Assembly (NCBI RefSeq): GCF_000970305.1
Contig: NZ_CP009517.1
Location: forward strand, 2,108,001-2,172,000
Length of the DNA: 64,000 nt
Direction: 5' to 3'
From: Methanosarcina barkeri 3
GTDB lineage: Archaea > Halobacteriota > Methanosarcinia > Methanosarcinales > Methanosarcinaceae
Positions within the stretch are counted from its first letter, which is position 1, and every line of letters starts with the position of its first letter. The notes below the pieces were generated by a model, which saw only the letters and a program-made list of their open reading frames with translations, was not told the DNA's origin and made no database searches. Shown one piece after another: positions 56,279 to 64,000 of the stretch. The position numbers and the translations under genes were made by a program.

Positions 56279-56768
56279 TATCACAAATTCATATTTTCAG
56301 CTTTGATACAACTAGTAGGATTAATATTGCACAGAGTATACGATTGTTTAAGAGACTATCGCTTCTTTGTGTGCGTTCTCAAAAAGTATGGTTTTAATTG
56401 AAACCATCTTCATGTATCATCGGTTAAGTAATATGTTAATGTTAAAATGACTACAATAATGTCTGTACATCTTGACTTACATTTAGAGGTTTACACAAAC
56501 AGCAACAAAAATAACACATTTCGTATAGACTGCATCTTAAACGAAAACGCTGAAAACATCTTAGAATCTATCCGAAAAAGTCGATAATGGATGCTATAAA
56601 AGTTACAGTATAGTAAGAGCAAAGAGGCTAAATAATGAAACAATTAAGTGAGATACAAAGCGGTTTTTCGTGCAGCAGTTATGGACGTGACGATAGGTTA
56701 CAACACTTTTCGGATAGACTTTTAATGCTATCGTATATCCTAATTATGGCATTCTCAAGAGGCTAAAA
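56279..56768. other. Spacer with gene-start-like debris
   Basis: At 56388-56407 atggttt and aaaccat form a 7 bp stem, possibly ending the DUF354 transcript. 56620-56665 (gaggctaaataatgaaacaa, then ttaagtgagatacaa) matches 60056-60092 and looks like a ribosome-binding-site/start codon of a lost gene. No intact gene. Confidence 0.55.
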
Positions 56769-58754
56769 ATGATTCACAGGAGACAATTAACTAAAATATT
56801 CTCTGTTCTAAAGATTTTTTTTGAAAATCGTGACATATTAATTTGTTTCATTTTTCTATTTGGTGGATTTTCTATAATTTATCTTTCCTACTTTTCAGGG
56901 ATTGGCCAATATGGAATGGGATTTGCGTTTTTTCTTGGTGCTGTTATCTATTTGTGCCTCAAAAAGTTTAAAATAAACTTCATTGAGTTTAAAGAGGGTC
57001 TTTATAGTTATAGAAAAAGAAAGCTACTTCTCTTAAACATTTTATTTTTTACCTGTATTTCATTGTCAAATATCATCTTATATAATTCACTTTACTTTAG
57101 GCCTGCAGCTTATTTTGTTTTAATAACCATCGGATTCTCTACAATATTTATTGAAATATTTCTTATTAAAGGTAGCTATTTTAATTGGTTAATCATTGGT
57201 AAGATTTTATTGCTTTCACTTATGTTTAGAGCTAGCAGATTTTTTACATTTCCCATAATACCGGGGTATGACACACAATTCCATATTAGTGTTGCAAAAT
57301 ATATAATAAATACGGGATATGTTCCTGGATATGATATTGCACTTAAGTACACAAGCACTCCTTTATGGCACATATTCGAAGCGCAAAGTGGCATTATTTT
57401 AGCCACTAATTTTCAAACTTTGCTCTTCTACACAGTAGCGGCTCCATTTATCATAATATTAAGTTTATTCTTATTTATTTTGGTAAAGGAAACCTATCAT
57501 GAAAAAGTAGGACTTATTTCAGTAATATTGTTAAACCTTGCAAACATGATTTTTGTTCGAGGAGTCACAAGTATTTATACATGTTCACTTGTGCATTGTT
57601 TTTTCATTATAATGTTATATAGTTTGATCAAAGAAAAAAAAGAGCCTTTTCCATTTATAACCTTAGTTGTAATATATGCTATGATATTGACACATCAATT
57701 GACTACTTTCTTTGTTTTTTTGATTTTTATTGGTTTGTTATTGGGCAGATACTTTTTTGCTCTCTATAATGTTAATCCCTTGAAATATTCAACTGTAAAA
57801 AGTGGGGCTACAAATATAAGTTTAAATACAATACTCTTATTCTTTGTATCACTTATAACTCAATGGTCATTTACCGGTCTGAGTGGAGACAATCTTAGTT
57901 TTTTTGACAAAGTAACTTATCGTCTAGTACATACCTTGACCCGAATGTATATAGAGTATACATCTCAAAGTGATGTATTGGCAACATCATATGGAAACTA
58001 TTTTTCCCAATATAGTATCTTGTCAAATCTGCTTTATAGTGCTGGTAACTCTATTCTTACGGCTTTTGCGGTCATTGGACTTCTTCTTATTATTTCTAAT
58101 AAAAATAAGTTTACAGTTTCATTTTCATACATCTGTGCAACAGCAATATTGTTTACATTTATATATATTTTTACTTATTTTGGACTTGATCAAGTTTTCA
58201 TCCCTCATCGTGTTCTCTCATTTTACGAATTATTTTTAGTAATTTTTGCTTCCTATTCAATATATGTAATATACACGGCCCTAAATAAAGCAAAATGGCA
58301 GCAGATTATGTTTATTTTGGTGTTCACATCTTTTATATTCCTAATGCTCACAACTCCTTTCATTAATAGAAATGATCCTTTGTACTGTTCAGACAGAGAT
58401 TATCGAACAGAACTAACTTTATCAGAGCTATCTGCAATAGGATGGAGTTCAACATTTCAAAATAATGAAGTATTATATGTAGATCCATTAATAAATCGTT
58501 TGCAGGTTTCCAACGTAGAAATCTTAAATGTTTCAGATGCTAACCTGCAGAGTTTTCAATATAATCTCAATACAGAAAATCCCAATTCTAATATCTTGGT
58601 CAGGAATTATTTCCTTGATAACCAAAACTTTATTTTATGTAGTACGTTTGGTATTTCTGAAGAATATTCCTTTAATAAATACGTTGATTCAGTTATTAAT
58701 TATGATAATTTAATTTATTCAGTGAACTCTGCAAGAATATACGTAAAGACGTAG
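56769..58754 (+). CDS. GT-C-like multispanning membrane protein
   Basis: 661 residues with about 12-13 transmembrane helices and a soluble C-terminal part of about 130 residues. The first large loop holds IIPGYDTQFHISVAKYIINT (D168, H172), which resembles the acidic catalytic loop of GT-C glycosyltransferases using lipid-linked sugars. TSTPLWHIFEAQSGIIL continues the loop. It could be the polymerase (Wzy-like) or a lipid-sugar dependent transferase of this locus. AT-rich codons. aagaggctaaaaatg gives the start. Confidence 0.75.
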   Translation: MIHRRQLTKIFSVLKIFFENRDILICFIFLFGGFSIIYLSYFSGIGQYGMGFAFFLGAVIYLCLKKFKINFIEFKEGLYSYRKRKLLLLNILFFTCISLSNIILYNSLYFRPAAYFVLITIGFSTIFIEIFLIKGSYFNWLIIGKILLLSLMFRASRFFTFPIIPGYDTQFHISVAKYIINTGYVPGYDIALKYTSTPLWHIFEAQSGIILATNFQTLLFYTVAAPFIIILSLFLFILVKETYHEKVGLISVILLNLANMIFVRGVTSIYTCSLVHCFFIIMLYSLIKEKKEPFPFITLVVIYAMILTHQLTTFFVFLIFIGLLLGRYFFALYNVNPLKYSTVKSGATNISLNTILLFFVSLITQWSFTGLSGDNLSFFDKVTYRLVHTLTRMYIEYTSQSDVLATSYGNYFSQYSILSNLLYSAGNSILTAFAVIGLLLIISNKNKFTVSFSYICATAILFTFIYIFTYFGLDQVFIPHRVLSFYELFLVIFASYSIYVIYTALNKAKWQQIMFILVFTSFIFLMLTTPFINRNDPLYCSDRDYRTELTLSELSAIGWSSTFQNNEVLYVDPLINRLQVSNVEILNVSDANLQSFQYNLNTENPNSNILVRNYFLDNQNFILCSTFGISEEYSFNKYVDSVINYDNLIYSVNSARIYVKT

Positions 58755-58815
58755 TATTCATGTATTTGTTTACTTTATTTGAGGATATCTCTTTTATTAT
58801 TTAGAGGTTTTTAAA

Positions 58816-59763
58816 ATGTCAAAAGAATCAAAGGCAATTGTAACTGGTGGTGCAGGATTTATCGGATCGCATCTCATAGAAAAGTTGTTGAGTAAAGGGT
58901 ATGAGGTAATATGTCTTGATAATTTTGATCCGTATTATTCTACGCAAACTAAAAAAAGAAACGTTGAACTTTATTTGAAAAATGACAATTTTACATTAGT
59001 GAAAGGTGATATTAGAGACATCGTTTTATTGAAGGATCTTTTTTGTGGAGTTGATTATATTTTTCATCAAGCTGCACAAGCGGGAGTTAGAACTTCCGTG
59101 GATAATCCTATGAAACCACATGAAGTTAATGCTACAGGAACTTTAAATTTATTAAAAACTGCACTTGATTTTGATATTAAGAAATTCATATTTGCTTCTT
59201 CTTCTTCAGTTTATGGACAAATAAGCTATTTGCCGTTTGATGAACAGCATCCAACTTTTCCAGTATCCCCTTATGGTGTATCTAAACTAATGGCCGAACA
59301 TTACTGTAGAGTTTTTTCTGAATTATATGGTTTGAAAACTATATCTTTAAGATATTTCACAGTTTATGGGCCAAGGATGAGACCTGATCTTGCTATTAGT
59401 ATTTTTACGAAGGCTGCTCTGCAAAACAGTTCTATTACAATATTTGGGGATGGAAGTAAAACTAGAGATTTTACATATGTTGATGATATTGTTGACGCAA
59501 ACATGATTGCTATGCATAAAGGTAAAGGTGAATATAATATCGGAGGAGGACACTCAATTTCCATAATGGATCTTGCTGACACGATAATTTCTGTCACTGG
59601 TAGTACTTCAGACATAGTTTTCAAGGAATGTATTAAAGGAGACGCTGAACACACATTGGCTAACAATGAAAAAGCTAAAAGAGAATTAGATTGGAAACCT
59701 ATGGTAACAATTAATGACGGAATAAGAAAGTATGTCGATTGGATGATCTCACAGAATAAATGA
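58816..59763 (+). CDS. NAD-dependent nucleotide-sugar epimerase
   Basis: 315-residue extended SDR enzyme. The NAD motif is GGAGFIGSH near residue 12, the active site is SSSSVYG and Y-x3-K in SPYGVSKLMAEHY, and GDGSKTRDFTYVDDIVDANM is the usual C-terminal motif. QAAQAGVRTSVDNPMKPHEV is typical of UDP-glucose/UDP-glucuronate 4-epimerases. It probably supplies UDP-galactose, UDP-galacturonate or an N-acetyl form. agaggtt before ATG 58816. The exact sugar cannot be told. Confidence 0.92.
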   Translation: MSKESKAIVTGGAGFIGSHLIEKLLSKGYEVICLDNFDPYYSTQTKKRNVELYLKNDNFTLVKGDIRDIVLLKDLFCGVDYIFHQAAQAGVRTSVDNPMKPHEVNATGTLNLLKTALDFDIKKFIFASSSSVYGQISYLPFDEQHPTFPVSPYGVSKLMAEHYCRVFSELYGLKTISLRYFTVYGPRMRPDLAISIFTKAALQNSSITIFGDGSKTRDFTYVDDIVDANMIAMHKGKGEYNIGGGHSISIMDLADTIISVTGSTSDIVFKECIKGDAEHTLANNEKAKRELDWKPMVTINDGIRKYVDWMISQNK

Positions 59764-60432
59764 TATATCCAACTTTCCGCAGCAAATTTTCGTAAATCAA
59801 CAATTTTCCCGCTATCGGTTTTCAACTAGACGTGGATTTATTGGACTTTCACGCAGTAGGCAAAAGCACCTAAGTAGTTTATTTAGAGGCTAGAAAATGA
59901 TATCAATCAATTTTCACAACTTTCTGCAAATAGTTGAAATTAATCAAGTCTGTTGCGAAAACGCTATCAAGAAAAGTATTGATTTTCGAAAAAATACTGC
60001 AGAATGTGGGGTATATCAAATATTTTATCTCAATTGTAGAATTAAATATATGTCATGAGGCGAAATAATGCAACTACTCAAACGAGATACAAGATTTGTT
60101 GCAACAATTACAGGCATAACTGTTGAAGCTAAATCCACGCGTCTTCGGCTAAGTGAGGGCTCTTAACAAATGCCTCCATTTACACAAAAATCGTTATAAA
60201 TTTTAATATATTGAAGACTGGAACGAGATATCGATTTCATGTAAAAAGGCCAAAGGTTAAATCAGACTGAAGGTGCAAAATCGATAGTTTACAGCCAAGA
60301 AAACTCCTAAACCAATGACTAATGAAGCTAAATCTTGGAAATCAATTTATAAAAGTGTATGAAAATTCATAAGTAGTGAGTTAAAGAGAAGTGCTTATAG
60401 GCGATTGTATTATACTTATCTAAGGAGCTGGT
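59764..60432. other. Spacer full of repeat debris
   Basis: 670 bases without an intact gene. It holds a second gene-start-like phrase (tatttagaggctagaaaatg, 59879-59898), the phrase matching 56620-56665 at 60056-60092, and the dispersed repeat copy B. It may be a graveyard of replaced glycan genes or elements. Confidence 0.55.
60130..60365. repeat. Dispersed repeat, copy B (pairs with 4516-4735)
   Basis: Ordered similarity blocks with 4516-4735 listed above, at about 60137-60157, 60227-60250 and 60275-60330. Point changes and small indels separate the copies, so the shared ancestor is not recent. Confidence 0.55.
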
Positions 60433-61626
60433 GTGTTGACTGCGGAAAAATTACTTGTTTTTGTAGAATATACTTATTATAACGGACGCGGTAACTGGGA
60501 TAGGGAGTTGATGAAGAGACTTGCAGAAAAAGGTTGGAAAATTGAAGCAATTTGTTGTCCTTTTTCAGAACAATATAAGAATGAAGAAAAAGCGCTGAGA
60601 AGTTTAGGTGTTAATTTTAATTATGTTCCTTTCAACAAAATAGGTTTTGTGACATATAGTGTAATTAAGCTTTTTAACATATTGAATAAAAATAATGCGA
60701 TATTATATACTCCTTCAAGAAGGTTAATTCCATTTTATTATCCAGTAACTAAAATTTATGGTGCGCCAATAGTTTTTTCTGTGCAAGGAGGCGCTCTCAA
60801 AGAATTGGACATAATGCCTGAATTCAAAAGTGTGAGGGATAATAAAATCCATTACCATATGAAAAAAAATATTATAAAGATTCAATCAAAGATTTGCTCT
60901 AAAATATCTGATAGAATTATTGTGATTTCAAAAACTATTGAAAATGAACTTTTAGATTTAAATGTCTCAAATGATAAAATAGAGTTAATCTACTATTCAG
61001 TAGATGTAAATTCATTTAGTAATGATTCTGCTTGCCGTAGAACTATTCGCTCAAAATATGGCATTTCTGATAATGATGTACTCATTTGTTTCGTTGGGAG
61101 GTTATCTAAAAAAGTTCCAACAAGATTATGGTCAGTTGAAAAACTCCTTGAAGTGGTATCCAAAATTAACAATAATAACGTAAAAGTAATGATTGTAGGT
61201 GATGGAGATTATATATATAATATGGAAAGTAAATGTAAAAAACTTGGGTTAAGTAACAAAACTGTTTTTACAGGATTTATTTCTCATGATCAGATTCCAT
61301 TTTTCCTTTCAGCAGCTGATTTTTTTTGGTTTGTAATGAAAGATCCACTTCCAACTTATGGAATGGCACTACAAGAAGCTATGAGTTGTGAAAATATAGT
61401 AATAACGAACAACTCCGGTTCAATGAAAGAAATTGTTTCCAATGGTGTAAATGGTTTTCTCTTGGATCCTGAGTCTGAAAATTTGGATGAACAATTGATT
61501 GAAATATTCAATACTGATGTGAAAAAACTTAATATGATTAAAAAACATGCAAGAAAAGATATGGTTGATAAGTGCAGTTGGGATACCATTATTCATGAAA
61601 TTGAATCTGTATTGCGCAGTTTATAA
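60433..61626 (+). CDS. Glycosyltransferase family 4
   Basis: 397-residue GT-B retaining glycosyltransferase. The first domain has the glycine-rich acceptor side YYNGRGNWDRELMKRLAEKG. The donor domain starts at about 200, with ICFVGRLSKKVPTRLWSVEK, VMIVGDGDYIYNMESKCKKL and TVFTGFISHDQIPFFLSAAD. The E-x7-E region is TYGMALQEAMSCENIVITNN. GTG 60433 follows aaggag. AT-rich codons. It lies after a 670-base debris spacer. Confidence 0.88.
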   Translation: MLTAEKLLVFVEYTYYNGRGNWDRELMKRLAEKGWKIEAICCPFSEQYKNEEKALRSLGVNFNYVPFNKIGFVTYSVIKLFNILNKNNAILYTPSRRLIPFYYPVTKIYGAPIVFSVQGGALKELDIMPEFKSVRDNKIHYHMKKNIIKIQSKICSKISDRIIVISKTIENELLDLNVSNDKIELIYYSVDVNSFSNDSACRRTIRSKYGISDNDVLICFVGRLSKKVPTRLWSVEKLLEVVSKINNNNVKVMIVGDGDYIYNMESKCKKLGLSNKTVFTGFISHDQIPFFLSAADFFWFVMKDPLPTYGMALQEAMSCENIVITNNSGSMKEIVSNGVNGFLLDPESENLDEQLIEIFNTDVKKLNMIKKHARKDMVDKCSWDTIIHEIESVLRSL

Positions 61627-61699
61627 TGTATGCTTATTTCCATGTATTTCAGAGAGCTTATATCAGTTTTCAAATTGGACCTGATTCTTTAGATATCAA

Positions 61700-61756
61700 T
61701 TGATAAATCGAAAATCGCTATGAATTACAAATTACACAGGTTGTCTCGCTACGGGC
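61700..61756. repeat. Dispersed repeat, pairs with 55060-55110
   Basis: See 55060-55110. Here the shared phrase is followed by tgtctcgctacggg, a weaker version of the cgctgcgag end. Confidence 0.55.
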
Positions 61757-61893
61757 CCTTATTGATCGACGCGACACTAGTTGATTTTTGAAAGTGAAGT
61801 GGTTCGTGCATTCTTTGCGTCTATAGTTAAATTATGATACTCTATAACGCAAATGAAGTCATCTATAACAGAAGTCTCGATTAGGGTGATTGT

Positions 61894-63156
61894 ATGAAAA
61901 AAGCTTTGATAGTTGCTTGCTACTTCCCTCCTGAAGGTGGGCCAGGAGTTCAAAGGACTGCAAAATTTGTGAAATATTTGGATCATTTTGGTTGGGATCC
62001 TATAGTGCTTACTTCAAAGAAAAAACTACTTCCTACACACGATCCTTCACTTTTAGAAGATCTCCCTTCTAGTATAAAGATAACTCGAACATTCACTTTG
62101 CAACCTAGAATGAAATCAAAAAAAAGCATTATTAGATATCTAATATTTGTATTAGTATATTCTATTTCGATACCTGATTTAAGCGTTTGGTGGATTCCTT
62201 TTGCCTTATATGAGGGTTTTCTTTTGATTAAAAAAGAGAAAATTGATATTATTTATGTGACTGGAGACCCTTTCTCAAGTTACATTATTGGAATATTTTT
62301 AAAACTATTAACAGGAAAACCGTTAATTCTTGATTTTAGAGATGCATGGATATTGGATCCACGGAGACCAATTAAAAAGGTATTAAAATGGAAGCTCCCT
62401 ATTGAGAATTTCATGTTCAATATTTGCGTGAAGTATGCAGATAAAGTTGTACTCGCTACAAACTCCATGAAAAGTGATTTTATTACACAATTCCACAAAT
62501 ACAAATCTCCCGATGATTTTATAGCTATTACCAATGGTTTTGATGTTCAAGATCTAAAGAATATATCTCTTGTGGAAAAAGATTCAAAAACATTTAATTT
62601 AGTATATTGTGGCTCGTTAAATGATATTTCTAGAGATCCTATTTACTTATTTAAAGCATTAAGTATAATGAAACGTGAGCAGCCAGATATATATTACCAA
62701 ATAAAACTATATTTAGTTGGAAATATACATAATAATTATGTGGAAAATATATATAAATATTGCATCAATGATTGTGTCATTTTAAAAGGGTATCAGCCTC
62801 ACAGTAAAAGTCTTGGATATCTTGAAATGGCGGATGTTCTTGTATTTATTATGGAGACAGGAAAAAATGTCCGCCAAATTACAAGTGGAAAAGTGTTTGA
62901 ATACATTGCTTTTGGAAAACCAATACTTGCTTTGGCACCAAAAGACTCAGATGCTGCAGACATAATTAAAGAATCAAAATTAGGTATATTTGCAAACCCA
63001 ACAGATGAGTATAGTATTTATAACACTCTATTATATTTATTTGATTCATGGAAAAACAATAAGGAAATAATTGATTGTTCATCTAGTCTTATATCTAAAT
63101 ACAGTAGAGAAAATTTAACTAAAGAACTAGCATTTGTATTTAATGTATGTAGTTGA
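61894..63156 (+). CDS. Glycosyltransferase family 4 (WbuB-like)
   Basis: 420 residues. The N-terminal ACYFPPEGGPGVQRTAKFVK is the signature of a GT4 subgroup found in O-antigen and capsule loci. KIDIIYVTGDPFSSYIIG and LILDFRDAWILDPRRP follow. The C-terminal donor domain has VYCGSLNDISRDPIYLFKAL and ITSGKVFEYIAFGKPILALA (E-x7 region with conserved E). gggtgat precedes the ATG. AT-rich codons. wecB starts 5 bases after its stop. Confidence 0.88.
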   Translation: MKKALIVACYFPPEGGPGVQRTAKFVKYLDHFGWDPIVLTSKKKLLPTHDPSLLEDLPSSIKITRTFTLQPRMKSKKSIIRYLIFVLVYSISIPDLSVWWIPFALYEGFLLIKKEKIDIIYVTGDPFSSYIIGIFLKLLTGKPLILDFRDAWILDPRRPIKKVLKWKLPIENFMFNICVKYADKVVLATNSMKSDFITQFHKYKSPDDFIAITNGFDVQDLKNISLVEKDSKTFNLVYCGSLNDISRDPIYLFKALSIMKREQPDIYYQIKLYLVGNIHNNYVENIYKYCINDCVILKGYQPHSKSLGYLEMADVLVFIMETGKNVRQITSGKVFEYIAFGKPILALAPKDSDAADIIKESKLGIFANPTDEYSIYNTLLYLFDSWKNNKEIIDCSSSLISKYSRENLTKELAFVFNVCS

Positions 63157-63161
63157 TCAAT

Positions 63162-64000
63162 ATGAAGATTCTATCAATTGTAGGCGCTCGTCCCCAATTT
63201 ATTAAATGCGCCCCTCTCTCCCGCGCAATCCGTAAAGAGCATACAGAAATCCTTGTGCACACTGGCCAGCACTATGACCCCGAAATGTCCGACATATTCT
63301 TCAAAGAATTACAGATCCCTGAACCTGACTACAATCTTGGTGTAGGCTCAACTAGCCACGGTGAACAAACAGGAAAAATGCTTATTGAAATCGAAAAGAT
63401 TCTTCTCAAAGAGAAACCGGATCTTGTCATAGTATATGGAGACACCAACTCCACAGTTGCGGGGGCTCTGGCCGCCTCCAAACTTTACATCAAAGTTGCC
63501 CATGTAGAAGCCGGCCTTCGTTCTTTTGACAGAAGTATGCCAGAAGAGATCAATAGAATACTCACAGATCATATCTCTGATTTACTCTTCTGCCCCACTG
63601 AGACAGCCGTTTTAAACCTCAAAAATGAGGGAATCACAACTGGAGTGTACAATGTAGGAGATGTGATGCTTGATGCTCTTGAACACAATATTAAAATCGC
63701 AGAAGGAAAATCCACGGTTTTGGAAAATATGGGACTCAGTTCAAAAGAATATCTGATTGCAACTGTGCACAGGGCTTCTAATACCGACAGCTTTAGCAAC
63801 CTTTCATCTATAGTTAATGCATTCTGTGACGTTGATATTCCTATTGTGTTTCCGGTACACCCAAGAACTGAGAAATACCTGAAGCATTATGGATTATGGG
63901 ACAAATTATGTGAAAAAGTAAGGGTCATTCCTCCTCTTGGATATCTAGAGATGTTAAAACTCATGGCTCATTCAAGAAAGATCCTTACAGACTCTGGAGG
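63162..64000 (+). CDS. wecB: UDP-N-acetylglucosamine 2-epimerase (partial, cut by window end)
   Basis: Converts UDP-GlcNAc to UDP-ManNAc for surface glycans. The visible 279 residues start MKILSIVGARPQFIKCAPLS and include HTGQHYDPEMSDIFF, VYGDTNSTVAGALAASKL, HVEAGLRSFDRSMPEEINRI (catalytic E and D), TVHRASNTDS and VFPVHPRTEKYL. The end at TDSGG is where the family continues with GG-x-Q-E-E, so about 80-90 residues lie beyond the window. GC content is clearly higher than in the preceding genes, as in the GT2 gene at 52.5 kb. Confidence 0.95.
   Translation, partial: MKILSIVGARPQFIKCAPLSRAIRKEHTEILVHTGQHYDPEMSDIFFKELQIPEPDYNLGVGSTSHGEQTGKMLIEIEKILLKEKPDLVIVYGDTNSTVAGALAASKLYIKVAHVEAGLRSFDRSMPEEINRILTDHISDLLFCPTETAVLNLKNEGITTGVYNVGDVMLDALEHNIKIAEGKSTVLENMGLSSKEYLIATVHRASNTDSFSNLSSIVNAFCDVDIPIVFPVHPRTEKYLKHYGLWDKLCEKVRVIPPLGYLEMLKLMAHSRKILTDSG

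Noticed and set aside
56634-56766. 43-codon frame after a good gene-start motif
   Set aside because: The motif is duplicated at 60058 before an unrelated short frame, so it is better read as debris than as a gene.
1-64000. tRNA or rRNA genes
   Set aside because: No segment read by eye gave a cloverleaf with a GGTTCAAATC-type arm or rRNA-like conserved sequence; a covariance search would be needed to be certain.

Overview
The window is archaeal and most like a Methanosarcina chromosome (inference from gene content, no database search). Supporting genes are an archaeal-type S-adenosylmethionine synthetase, a UbiA-family enzyme of ether-lipid synthesis, deoxyhypusine synthase, an archaeal S15 ribosomal protein, indolepyruvate:ferredoxin oxidoreductase, a small sulfite-reductase-like protein, a hybrid-cluster protein, a CooC-like ATPase and a surface protein with a domain resembling PGF-pre-PGF. 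Coding density is low. Spacers are long and AT-rich, and many carry their own private short tandem repeat array. Several genes start at TTG or GTG behind a good GGAGG-type ribosome binding site.

Layout. 1-9.3 kb: hisS, a secreted rhodanese, an IS200-type transposase remnant, a small secreted protein, then a TetR regulator with ABC-2 exporter genes and a secreted beta-domain protein. The TetR gene has a near-perfect palindrome touching its start codon. 10.4-16.9 kb: a Wzx-like flippase on the minus strand, a 5 x 62 bp repeat array, four unrecognised single-anchor envelope genes, and rpsO. 17.2-25 kb: a metal-chelate type ABC locus (ATPase, permease, two near-duplicate lipoprotein binding proteins) plus debris of a further copy, including an ABC-tail/acetyltransferase chimera. 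25.1-28.5 kb: NAD synthesis (nadC, aspartate dehydrogenase, nadA). 28.6-35.7 kb: Ser-Asp repeat surface protein, UbiA prenyltransferase, SAM synthetase, PIN-domain RNA-ligase partner, zinc-ribbon protein. 36.2-41.5 kb: thioredoxin, deoxyhypusine synthase plus pyrF, DUF488, a GT4 glycosyltransferase, and a cupin/SnoaL pair. 41.6-49 kb: redox genes (hcp, Dsr-like protein, CooC-like ATPase, iorAB). 49.4-51.3 kb: a small membrane protein and a CPBP protease. 52.5-64 kb: a surface polysaccharide/glycan locus with a double-domain GT2, deacetylase-like protein, DUF354 protein, GT-C-like membrane protein, nucleotide-sugar epimerase, two GT4 enzymes and a wecB that runs off the window.

How they work together. 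nadX and nadA provide iminoaspartate and quinolinate, and nadC converts quinolinate to the NAD precursor. The glycan genes supply and assemble sugars for an envelope polymer or glycoprotein. The middle of that locus (about 55.2-63.15 kb) is much more AT-rich than its flanks and its spacers share dispersed repeats, which suggests an acquired or shuffled cassette. The most unusual material is (i) the four-gene envelope cluster at 12.5-16.0 kb, whose first and third genes have start regions rebuilt by tandem repeats, and (ii) the decayed ABC cassette that fused to an acetyltransferase. I did not find rRNA, tRNA or a CRISPR array.
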